Source: an uncultured Bryobacteraceae bacterium (GTDB lineage Bacteria; Acidobacteriota; Terriglobia; Bryobacterales; Bryobacteraceae). Taken from it: a stretch of DNA of 7,410 bases. Below, piece by piece: positions 1-5,528 of the stretch. The stretch is taken from positions 1-7,410 of the forward strand of contig CAKZVG010000739.1 in the NCBI GenBank assembly GCA_937921835.1. Direction: 5' to 3'. Every line of letters begins with the position of its first letter. Positions within the stretch are counted from its first letter, which is position 1. The position numbers and the translations under genes were made by a program. The notes under the pieces are model-generated. The model had not been told where the DNA came from, made no database searches, and saw only the letters and a program-made list of their open reading frames with translations.

Positions 1-960
1 CTGCTCCCGTTCCTGGCGCGGTCCGCGGGGAGCCCGTTCGCGGGCCGCTGGAACCTGACCCTGACCGCTTCCGGCGGCTCCTATCCGAGTTGGCTGGAGG
101 TAGTTGAAAAAGACGGCGGTCTCCAGGCGCGCGCCCAGGAGCGCGGCGGCGCGGTGCGTCCGGCCGCGGGAGTGGCAGTCGTTGGCGGCCGGCTCGTCGT
201 CTCCCTGTTCACGCCGCCGCCGCGCCCGGCCGAGGGCGGCCAGGCAAAAGCCCCGCCCGCCGGTCCGCCTCCCGTGCGCACCTGGGAATTCGCGCTCCAG
301 GGAAGCACGCTGGCCGGCGAGGTGAAGCGGAATGGCGTCACGCAGGCCAGCATCCGGGGAGTCCGGGCGCCGGAGTTGAAGCGCCCCGCGCCCGCCGGTT
401 GGGGCGCGCCGGAGGCGCTCTTCAACGGCCGGGACCTCAGCGGCTGGGAGGCGATCAATAACATGCAGAACCCGGCCGCCACCGTCAACTACTGGACGGT
501 GAAGAACGGCGAACTCGTCAACACCGCGAAAGGACAGAACATCCGGACCAGGCGGACTTTCGAGGACTTCAAGCTGCATGTCGAGTTCAACCTGGAAGAC
601 GGGGCGAACAGCGGCATTTACCTGCGGGGACGCTACGAGTGCCAGCTTCCGCCGCCGGGCACCCTGCGGCCCGGCCAGAAGGGAGAAGGCCCACCGTACG
701 CCATCTACGGAATGGTGCCCGCCTCGAAGCTGGCGCCTGGTAAGCCCGGGGAGTGGCGCAGCTACGACATCACGCTGATCGGGCGCTACGTGACGCTCGT
801 GCTGGACGGAGTCACCATCGTCGATAAACAGGAGATTCCGGGCATTACGGGCGGCGCCCTGGACAGCAATGAAGCCGAACCCGGCCCGATTCATTTACAG
901 GGCGACCATTCGGGCGGCATCCGTTTCCGCAATATCCGGATCTCGGAGGCGAAGCGCTGA
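1..960 (+). CDS. DUF1080 (3-keto-disaccharide hydrolase family) protein, 5' end outside window
   Basis: The frame is open from base 1 to the TGA at 958-960, giving 319 residues in the window. A GTG at 154 could be called as a start, but the reading frame carries family-like sequence before it (AGRWNLTLT at 14-22), so the true start is off the left edge. The first residues (LLPFLARSAGS) look like the end of a signal peptide. Residues 15-110 resemble the small beta-rich N-terminal region found in many acidobacterial DUF1080 proteins. The catalytic-type domain begins at LFNGRDLSGWE (140-150) and continues through NSGIYLRGRYE, YDITLIGRYVTLVLDG and IPGITGGALDS to RFRNIRISE at the end. Pfam PF06439 proteins have a concanavalin-like beta-sandwich, and some members hydrolyse 3-keto-glycosides; the substrate here is unknown. 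The protein is probably exported. It converges on the leftward transglycosylase gene. The family call is firm and the substrate is not. Confidence 0.9.
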   Translation: MLPFLARSAGSPFAGRWNLTLTASGGSYPSWLEVVEKDGGLQARAQERGGAVRPAAGVAVVGGRLVVSLFTPPPRPAEGGQAKAPPAGPPPVRTWEFALQGSTLAGEVKRNGVTQASIRGVRAPELKRPAPAGWGAPEALFNGRDLSGWEAINNMQNPAATVNYWTVKNGELVNTAKGQNIRTRRTFEDFKLHVEFNLEDGANSGIYLRGRYECQLPPPGTLRPGQKGEGPPYAIYGMVPASKLAPGKPGEWRSYDITLIGRYVTLVLDGVTIVDKQEIPGITGGALDSNEAEPGPIHLQGDHSGGIRFRNIRISEAKR

Positions 961-1050
961 AGCCTGCCGCCCCGCGGAGCGGCATCTTGACCGCACGATT
1001 CTCGGGCGGAACGCGCCCTCGGCGGCTCCGCCGGCCGGGGTGGCGCCGGG
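961..1050. other. Convergent intergenic region with weak hairpins
   Basis: This 90-bp gap lies between two convergent stop codons. GCCGC (966-970) and GCGGC (979-983) can pair across an 8-base loop and are followed by ATCTT on the plus strand. GGCG (1021-1024) and CGCC (1029-1032) can also pair around GCTC. Neither has a proper T-run, so a role as terminator for either gene is only possible. No gene is seen here. Confidence 0.3.
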
Positions 1051-1746
1051 CTAACGCAGGGCGCCGAGGATGTCCGAGACGTAGTCGAGTGTTTCCGCGA
1101 AGGGCGGCACTCCGCCATGCCGGTCCACCGCGCCCGATCCCGCGTTGTAGGCGCCCAGGGCGAGCGACAGATCGCCGCCGTAGCGCGCCAGCAACTGCTT
1201 GAGGAGGCGGCTGCCGCCGTCGATATTCTGCTTGGGATCGAAGGGGTTCTCGACGTTCAGATCGGCCGCCGTGGCGGGCATCAACTGCATCAGCCCCTGC
1301 GCGCCCTTCTGCGACACCGCGCAGGGATAGAAGTTCGATTCCTTGCGGATCACCGCTCGCAGCAAGTCCGGCGTCAACCCCTCCCGCTGCGCAGCCTCCT
1401 GGATCAGGGTGTCGATGCGCCCGGCCGGAAGGGGCGCGCAATCCGGAACCGTCAGAGGCGCCACCTGCGCCACCGTCGCCAAGGGCGTATTCCGTTCCGG
1501 CCAGGGAGTAGTAAAAAATGCGTGGGGCGGCGCCGCGGGCGCAACCTGCCTGGCGGCCTCGGCCTGGCGCCGCACGGCCGCGCGCTGGGCCTCCAGCGCC
1601 GGCTTCATCGCCTCCTCGACTGCCGCTTGCTGCCTGGCGGCGGCCTGTTCCATTGCGGCGCGCGCCGCGGCGTAGGGATCGGGCGGGGAAGCGGACGGCT
1701 GAGCGAGCGCGGCGGCCGCCGCCAGCAGGGGCAAGAACCACCTCAC
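1051..1746 (-). CDS. Exported lytic transglycosylase, SLT domain
   Basis: This 231-residue protein would cleave the MurNAc-GlcNAc bond of peptidoglycan in the periplasm. Residues 1-15 form a signal peptide (MRWFLPLLAAAAALA, then QPSA). Residues 25-68 are Ala/Gln/Glu-rich and probably helical or coiled-coil. The SLT (Pfam PF01464-like) domain covers about 108-225. It has the catalytic Glu136 in RKES, GLMQLMPAT at 151-159, and GAYNAGSGAV at 198-207. Cys103 (PDCAPLP) and Cys142 (YPCAVS) may form a disulfide, which is inference. The start is GTG at 1746; a TAG lies in frame three codons upstream, so no longer start exists, and no clear Shine-Dalgarno sequence is seen. The gene ends in TAG at the natural end of the domain. 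It lies 42 bases after the last in-frame codon of the phosphatase gene and is probably co-transcribed with it. Confidence 0.92.
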   Translation of the reverse strand: MRWFLPLLAAAAALAQPSASPPDPYAAARAAMEQAAARQQAAVEEAMKPALEAQRAAVRRQAEAARQVAPAAPPHAFFTTPWPERNTPLATVAQVAPLTVPDCAPLPAGRIDTLIQEAAQREGLTPDLLRAVIRKESNFYPCAVSQKGAQGLMQLMPATAADLNVENPFDPKQNIDGGSRLLKQLLARYGGDLSLALGAYNAGSGAVDRHGGVPPFAETLDYVSDILGALR

Positions 1747-1788
1747 GGGACTCTATTCGGCCGAACGTGGGCGAAACTTGAGGGCGCC

Positions 1789-1926
1789 TCAGGTTTCCAG
1801 CACCACCAGCGTGAGGTCGTCGCCCTGCTCGGTTCCGGCCGACCATTCCTCCACGGATTCGACGATCCGCTCGAGCAGCAGCCCAGGACCGCCGGCGGCG
1901 TGCGCGCGGCAAACCTCTTTCAGCCG
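1789..1926 (-). pseudogene. In-frame C-terminal remainder of the SpoIIE phosphatase beyond the TAG
   Basis: Reading on past the TAG (1927-1929) in the same frame gives 45 further residues, beginning RLKEVCRAHAAGG and ending GDDLTLVVLET, then TGA at 1789-1791. This is what the family normally has after FGEERL: an alpha helix, then the last metal-binding DDLT motif and closing strand. If the TAG were GAG (Glu), the product would be 609 residues with a complete domain. There is no obvious start codon and ribosome binding site for separate translation. The tail looks undecayed, with no frameshift and no second stop. That suggests a recent mutation, a base error, or stop readthrough rather than an old pseudogene. 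Confidence 0.85.
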
Positions 1927-3618
1927 CTACTCGCCGAACGCCTCCCCGTCGGCGCATTCGGCTTCCGTGACCCCGTCCGTGTAGGCGACAAGCACCGAGC
2001 CTTCCGGCAGACCGGCCTCCTGGTCGAGGTAGTCCACGCGATCCATCACCCCGACCGGCACACCGCTGGCGGCGAGCCAGGTCTCACGCCGGTCCGCCAG
2101 CAGCAGCAGCGGCGGGCAATGTCCCGCGTTGCACCAGCGAAGCAGGCGGCTGCGGGCGTCATACTCGGCCCAGAACATGGTCACGAAGGCGTTGTCCGGG
2201 ATGCGGTGCACCAGTTCGCGGTTGATGCGCGCCAGCAGCGCGGCCGGGGTGGGGCGTTCGCCGTTTTGCCCGCGCAGCAGCGCCCGCACCAGAGCTTGAA
2301 TGTTGGAGGTCAGCAGCGCGGCGGGAATGCCCTTGCCGCTGACGTCGGCGCACAGCAGGCCGACGCGCCCGGGGCCTAGTTCAATCAGGTCGTACAAATC
2401 CCCGCTGACGTTCCGCGCCGGGCGGCAAAGGGCGGCCAGCCGCGCATGCTCGAGTTGCGGCAGTTCGCGCGGATACAGGGACTCCTGCAACTGCCGCGCG
2501 ATGCGGAGTTCCTCCTCCAGGCGCTCGGTTCGTTTGGTGGTTTCGAGCAGCCGCTCGATGGATTCCGCCATACGGTTGAACGTCGCGGCCACCTGCCCGA
2601 GCTGGTCGTTGCGCCGCACCGGGATACGGTGCCGCAGGTCGCCGGCGGCGAGGCGCGCGGCGGCTTCGGTCAACAAGTTGGTGGAACGCACGACCCGCCG
2701 CGCCAGCCCGACCGCCAGCCCGACCGCGATCAGTTCGACCGCCAGGAAGGCGCCCGCCAGCGTCGCTAGTCCCCACACCCAGCGACGGTGCTGCGCGCCC
2801 AGTTGGGTCATCTGCCGCCAGACAATCTCGGTGTTGGGCCGGACGAAGAACACCGGGCGGCGGACCTCGTCGCCGTCCCGCCAGTCGTAACCGGTAACCA
2901 GGGCCGCCGTGCCGCGGTCGAAGCGTCCAACGAGGTTGCTCCAGGCCATCGTCGTAAGACTTGGTGGTCCGCCGCCCTTCTTGCCGTCCACCCGGCCGGG
3001 ACGCCCGCGGGCCAGTTCGATATCCAGCCCGGTGGCGCGGCTGATCATCTCCCGCAAGCGCTCGTTGATGGACGTCTCGACCAGGGCCTCAACGACGCAG
3101 TCGCCGTCTTCGGTCCGCGAAAAGGCGCGAATCACGGGGCCGTTTTCGTCGAAGGTGACGGCCTCGAAGCGGTCAGCGGTAAGCCAGGCGGGGATTTCGA
3201 GCGGCGGGCCGGGTGGGATGACGCGCTCCAGAACCGCTCCATCTTCCGACTGGCAGCGCAGCCGCGCCCGCGACCCCTGGAGCCCTGCGCCTGATCGCGG
3301 ACCCCGCCCCCCGCGCGGTCCCGGCTCGCCCGGGCGCAGCGGGCGCCGGGGACTGTCCGGCCGCCGCGGGCCGGGAGGCGAGGCGGCCTGGAGCAAAGCG
3401 ATGTGCGTCATCAGTTCCAGCCGCCCGGCGGCCATCTGCACCGCCAACTCGATCTGGCGCTCCACGGTGTTCACCGCCCCGCGCACCAGCAGCATGTTCA
3501 CCGCCACGTAAGCGAACCCCGCCAGCAGCAGGACCGAAACCGCGCCGCCGAGGAGGTAGGAAAGAGCGAGCTGCCAGGTGATGCGGCCGTACCAGGGGAC
3601 CCGCGACGATTCCGGCAT
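1927..3618 (-). CDS. Membrane HAMP-SpoIIE/PP2C-type serine phosphatase, truncated by an in-frame TAG
   Basis: The 563-residue frame encodes a membrane signalling phosphatase. TM1 is about residues 17-45. An extracytoplasmic region (46-280) contains an unusual Pro/Arg/Gly-rich stretch at 82-111. TM2 is about 281-306 and the HAMP domain about 305-357. A short coiled linker (358-380) ends in ARQLQESLYP, typical of RsbU-like proteins. The SpoIIE domain shows SGDLYD (405-410), ADVSGKG (424-430), CNAGHCPP (496-503) and YTDGVTEA (546-553). Members usually dephosphorylate anti-anti-sigma (STAS) proteins, but no such partner is in this window. The frame stops at FGE just after YTDGVTEA, before the final conserved GDDLT segment, which continues in frame after the stop (see the next entry). 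The truncated product lacks a metal-binding Asp and the last strand, so its activity is doubtful. Start: ATG at 3618, with TATAAT 9 bases upstream and no good ribosome binding site. It lies 39 bases after the DinB-like gene. Confidence 0.9.
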   Translation of the reverse strand: MPESSRVPWYGRITWQLALSYLLGGAVSVLLLAGFAYVAVNMLLVRGAVNTVERQIELAVQMAAGRLELMTHIALLQAASPPGPRRPDSPRRPLRPGEPGPRGGRGPRSGAGLQGSRARLRCQSEDGAVLERVIPPGPPLEIPAWLTADRFEAVTFDENGPVIRAFSRTEDGDCVVEALVETSINERLREMISRATGLDIELARGRPGRVDGKKGGGPPSLTTMAWSNLVGRFDRGTAALVTGYDWRDGDEVRRPVFFVRPNTEIVWRQMTQLGAQHRRWVWGLATLAGAFLAVELIAVGLAVGLARRVVRSTNLLTEAAARLAAGDLRHRIPVRRNDQLGQVAATFNRMAESIERLLETTKRTERLEEELRIARQLQESLYPRELPQLEHARLAALCRPARNVSGDLYDLIELGPGRVGLLCADVSGKGIPAALLTSNIQALVRALLRGQNGERPTPAALLARINRELVHRIPDNAFVTMFWAEYDARSRLLRWCNAGHCPPLLLLADRRETWLAASGVPVGVMDRVDYLDQEAGLPEGSVLVAYTDGVTEAECADGEAFGE

Positions 3619-3627
3619 CCTAAGCCG

Positions 3628-3633
3628 ATTATA
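3628..3633 (-). promoter_or_regulatory. TATAAT -10 element close to phosphatase start
   Basis: The minus strand reads TATAAT, a perfect sigma70-type -10 hexamer, 9 bases before the ATG at 3618. Transcription would be expected to begin about 7 bases past the hexamer, leaving only a few untranslated bases, so the mRNA would be nearly leaderless. No TTGACA-like -35 is visible at 16-18 bp. If real, it gives the phosphatase its own promoter inside the otherwise tight leftward gene set. Confidence 0.4.
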
Positions 3634-3657
3634 GGCGCGCGGCGTGAACGGCGTATC

Positions 3658-4152
3658 TTACGCTTCGTCGGCGGAAGGCCCGTAGAGCGCGGGCACCGGG
3701 GCTCCGGCCAGCCGCAGGTAGACCGTAAGCTGGCCGCGGTGGTGGATCAGGTGGTTCAGGATCATGCCGCGGAAGACCGCCACCCGCGGCAGGGCGAAGA
3801 TAACGTCCTGTCCCTTGCGCAAGGTCCAGACAGCCTGGAATTGCTCGTCGGTTGCCGCCGCCAGCGCCTGGCGCGCCTCTTGGACGTGCGAGTCGAATGG
3901 TTCGAGGACTTCCCGGAGCGAGCGCGCCTCGGGCTGCGGTTCCATTTCGCCCGCCAGGTCGAAGGAATCTTCCCGCATGACGGTCGCCCCCCAGTGGGGG
4001 ATCGTCGCAAGATGCGACGCCAGCCAGCCCAGCGTCCCCGATTTCTCGTGCGGCTTCCAGCCCAGCCAGTCCTCGGGAATGCGCTCGAGCGCCTTGCGTG
4101 TGTTGGCCATTTCCTGGTCGAATTCAGGAAGAAGTTGAGCGTTGATCGGCAT
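3658..4152 (-). CDS. DinB-like (DUF664/YfiT type) four-helix metal-binding protein
   Basis: This cytoplasmic protein of 164 residues has the DinB/YfiT four-helix-bundle pattern. The likely metal-binding histidines are His47 (LASHLA), His134 and His138 in NHLIHHRGQLTVYLRLAG. The HHRGQ segment followed by a VYLRLAG helix is the family hallmark. Pfam DinB-superfamily proteins include thiol-dependent transferases and damage-inducible proteins of unknown activity; the reaction here cannot be told. An open frame extends upstream to 4224, but I choose the ATG at 4152. GGAGG (4161-4157) sits just upstream of it, and the protein then begins MPINAQLL, whereas the extension is Pro/Arg-rich and unlike the family. 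The gene ends in TAA at 3658 and is first in a leftward set with the phosphatase and transglycosylase. Confidence 0.88.
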   Translation of the reverse strand: MPINAQLLPEFDQEMANTRKALERIPEDWLGWKPHEKSGTLGWLASHLATIPHWGATVMREDSFDLAGEMEPQPEARSLREVLEPFDSHVQEARQALAAATDEQFQAVWTLRKGQDVIFALPRVAVFRGMILNHLIHHRGQLTVYLRLAGAPVPALYGPSADEA

Positions 4153-4154
4153 AG

Positions 4155-4161
4155 CCCCTCC
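4155..4161 (-). promoter_or_regulatory. Shine-Dalgarno site that sets the DinB-like start
   Basis: The minus strand reads GGAGGGG followed by CT and ATG. GGAG lies about 5 bases from the ATG at 4152, a good spacing. The earlier in-frame ATG triplet (codons 18-20 of the longer frame) lies upstream of this site and has no comparable one. Confidence 0.6.
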
Positions 4162-4599
4162 AGGCATCATCATCGCACGGAACCAGGCGCGCGCCGGCGG
4201 CGGATGCCGCGGTCGCGGCCGCACAGGAGCAGGGCTGGCGGGGTTGGCGCTTTAGAATGAGCCCGTCTTGGGGGATTCCGTGTTCCGTAACGGGAGTTCC
4301 TTGCGCAGAGCGGCTTGGGAAACGGCTGTTTGGTTGCAGTTTATGCCGCCAGCGCCGCCTCCGGTTCATCTCATGCGCGCCAGCGAAGGGAAGCCGGCGC
4401 AGAGGGGCAGGTCCAGCTCACCGCCGCTCGATCGGTGCACGCAGCTGCGTCCGCCGCGACAGCGGCCGAGGTCAAACGTCCGATGGGCTTCCTTTGCCCC
4501 GCTGCTCAATCGGGAGGGGCTGGAATCAGCAGTCCGCAACAGATCCGTTTGGAGGAGAAGGTTCGCGCTTCGGCGTGCCCGGTTCGTGGATTCTCCCGC

Positions 4600-4613
4600 A
4601 AGGAATGTTCCTT
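4600..4613. repeat. Perfect palindrome AAGGAA-TG-TTCCTT
   Basis: AAGGAA (4600-4605) and TTCCTT (4608-4613) are exact reverse complements around TG. The AAGGA half-site recurs at 4656-4660 with TCCTT at 4662-4666. The 2-base loop makes an RNA hairpin unlikely, and a protein-binding site is conceivable. One such palindrome can arise by chance in this length of DNA. Confidence 0.35.
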
Positions 4614-4654
4614 AGCCTTCTTGGCGCGGCACACAACCGTGCGTGCAAGTTGAC

Positions 4655-4667
4655 GAAGGAGTCCTTC
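4655..4667. repeat. Palindrome GAAGGA-G-TCCTTC
   Basis: GAAGGA (4655-4660) and TCCTTC (4662-4667) pair exactly around one central base. It shares its inner half-site with the palindrome at 4600-4613 and is followed by a CTTCAT direct repeat (4664-4669 and 4671-4676). Function is unknown. Confidence 0.35.
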
Positions 4668-4779
4668 ATGCTTCATCCAGGGAGACGATGTCCTTCTTCG
4701 CATCGGGGGGCGCGATGAGAAGCGGCTTTCCGACGCGGCCGAGCCTCGGACCCTGGCCGCGCCACGGCGGGAGGCGGAA

Positions 4780-4804
4780 AACCGGCGGGCGGCGAAGGTC
4801 CGCC
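4780..4804 (-). terminator. Possible terminator after the second DUF1080 gene
   Basis: Directly after the TGA the minus strand can form a 5-bp stem, GGCGG (4804-4800) with CCGCC (4792-4788), around a 7-base loop. A short GC stretch follows, and then TTTT at about 4781-4778. The stem is short and the T-run is not immediately adjacent, so this is a weak intrinsic terminator at best. Confidence 0.3.
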
Positions 4805-5482
4805 TCAAGGGATCTCGCGGATGCGGATGTCGCGGAACATGACCACGCTGAACTGGTCGTGAAGCTGCAAGCCAATGGGGCCGGACGGCGGGCGGTCCGG
4901 CAGGCCGGGGTGCTCGGCCACCAGCTTGCCGTTGAGCTTCACGCGGATCGAATCCTTGCGCGACTCGATCTCCAGGCGGTTCCAATCGTCGTCGATCTGC
5001 GCTCCGGGCGCGGCGCGCGCGAGGTTGTAGATGCTGCCCGAGGGGTTCTTGTCGGGGTAGTGGTTGGCAAGCTGAATCTCGTAGGCGACTTTGGCGGGCG
5101 TGCGGCTGAAGTCGGCCGGCGTGCTGACGGCGTGCCTGGCGCGCGTCCGGTCGCGGATCGAGACGCCGCTGTTGCCGCCGTGGCGCAGCCAGTATTCGAG
5201 CGACAGATCGTACTCGCCGAACTCTTTCACGGTGTATAGCCAGGCCTGCTGGTACAGCCAGGCCGTAAAGTTGACCCGGTCGCCGAAGGTGAACGCCCGC
5301 AGCCGCTCGTTGCCAAGGAGGTTGCGCTGCCCCACCAGCACGCCCTCGGCGGTGACGGTCCAGACGCCGTCGCCCACGCTCTCCCATCCGGATAGGTCCC
5401 TGCCGTTGAAGAGCTTGGCCCACTCCGCGCCGGGCGAAAACGGAGCGGCCAGCACGAACAACGCGGCGATTCTCTGGAGCAC
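4805..5482 (-). CDS. Exported DUF1080 (3-keto-disaccharide hydrolase family) protein
   Basis: This is a 225-residue protein with a short signal peptide (residues 1 to about 19, with LFVLAAPF as its core). The whole mature part is one DUF1080 domain of usual single-domain length. LFNGRDLSGWES is at 24-35, and the motif LFNGRDLSGWE is identical to that in the protein at 1-960. Further segments are FGEYDLSLEYWLRHGGNSGVSI, a YEIQLANHYPDKNPSGSIYN segment typical of the family, DDDWNRLEIESR, and a final VMFRDIRIREIP strand. It lacks the N-terminal extension of the first copy. Members are periplasmic or secreted glycan-processing enzymes, and the substrate here is not known. The start is GTG at 5482; an in-frame TAG lies upstream with no other start between, and no Shine-Dalgarno sequence is seen. 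TAGAAT, preceded by TGC, ends 7 bases before the GTG. It is divergent from the lyase-like gene at 5529 across 46 bp. Confidence 0.9.
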   Translation of the reverse strand: MLQRIAALFVLAAPFSPGAEWAKLFNGRDLSGWESVGDGVWTVTAEGVLVGQRNLLGNERLRAFTFGDRVNFTAWLYQQAWLYTVKEFGEYDLSLEYWLRHGGNSGVSIRDRTRARHAVSTPADFSRTPAKVAYEIQLANHYPDKNPSGSIYNLARAAPGAQIDDDWNRLEIESRKDSIRVKLNGKLVAEHPGLPDRPPSGPIGLQLHDQFSVVMFRDIRIREIP

Positions 5483-5489
5483 GACAGCG

Positions 5490-5495
5490 ATTCTA
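5490..5495 (-). promoter_or_regulatory. Extended TAGAAT -10 element for the second DUF1080 gene
   Basis: The minus strand reads TGC then TAGAAT, an extended -10 pattern, 7 bases before the GTG at 5482. As on the other strand, the transcript would start at or within a base or two of the start codon. No -35 match is visible. Confidence 0.4.
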
Positions 5496-5516
5496 GCACC
5501 GCCCGCACGGCGGCCC

Positions 5517-5522
5517 TAGAAT
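5517..5522 (+). promoter_or_regulatory. TAGAAT -10 element for the lyase-like gene
   Basis: TAGAAT ends 6 bases before the ATG at 5529, so the expected transcription start falls on or next to the A of the ATG, implying a leaderless mRNA. GGAG at 5523-5526 is only 2 bases from the ATG, too close for a good ribosome binding site. No standard -35 is seen. Confidence 0.4.
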
Positions 5523-5528
5523 GGAGCA

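Larger units (their letters stand above)
4153..4804. other. Long region without a convincing gene, lower in GC than its flanks
   Basis: About 650 bp separate the DinB-like start from the DUF1080 stop. I counted 105 G+C in 4501-4680 (58%), against 49 of 60 in 6001-6060 within the lyase-like gene. Open frames of 80-150 codons exist on both strands (for example 4257-4718 and 4268-4615 on +). They lack GC-rich third positions, family motifs and good ribosome binding sites. Two palindromes share AAGGA/TCCTT half-sites (4600-4613 and 4655-4667). The stretch may be a decayed gene, a long regulatory region, an RNA gene or inserted DNA. Nothing in the sequence decides among these. Confidence 0.5.
5490..5522. 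promoter_or_regulatory. 33-bp imperfect palindrome in the divergent promoter region
   Basis: The left arm ATTCTAGCACCGCC (5490-5503) and right arm GGCGGCCCTAGAAT (5509-5522) match as inverted repeats at 12 of 14 positions around a 5-base centre. The outer arms are TAGAAT on each strand, facing outward. The palindrome centre (5506) coincides with the centre of the 46-bp gap between the two start codons. It could be an operator for a dimeric regulator, a pair of face-to-face -10 elements, or both at once. Confidence 0.65.

Noticed and set aside
1333..1341. GTTCGATTC resembling a tRNA T-loop
   Set aside because: It encodes part of the catalytic segment of the transglycosylase (ESNF) and has no acceptor or anticodon stem around it.
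1927..1929. Genome-wide amber recoding as the cause of the in-frame TAG
   Set aside because: The transglycosylase at 1051-1746 ends in TAG exactly where its domain should end, so TAG works as a stop here.
845..1957. 370-codon minus-strand open frame overlapping the transglycosylase in another frame
   Set aside because: Arg/Ala/Gly-rich translation without motifs; it crosses the end of the DUF1080 gene, the transglycosylase gene and the phosphatase tail in the wrong frame.
1117..2379. 420-codon open frame on the plus strand
   Set aside because: It lies antisense to the transglycosylase and phosphatase, whose motifs are clear. Its protein is Arg/Gln/Gly/His-rich with no domain. Long antisense frames are expected in very GC-rich genes.
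3403..4260. 285-codon plus-strand open frame
   Set aside because: Antisense to the DinB-like gene and the phosphatase start. No family signal, and low-complexity Arg/His-rich sequence.
4439..4450. 12-bp perfect palindrome ACGCAGCTGCGT
   Set aside because: One or two perfect 12-bp palindromes are expected by chance in 7.4 kb, and nothing nearby supports a role.
4666..4875. Minus-strand frame ending KPLLIAPPDAKKDIVSLDEA
   Set aside because: The end reads like a plausible protein tail, but the upstream part overlaps the DUF1080 end in another frame and is compositionally odd. No start or ribosome binding site supports it.
4506..5423. 305-codon minus-strand frame reaching into the orphan region
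   Set aside because: Mostly the wrong frame of the DUF1080 gene. Its last 56 codons (from an ATG near 4676) lack GC-rich third positions and any recognisable motif.
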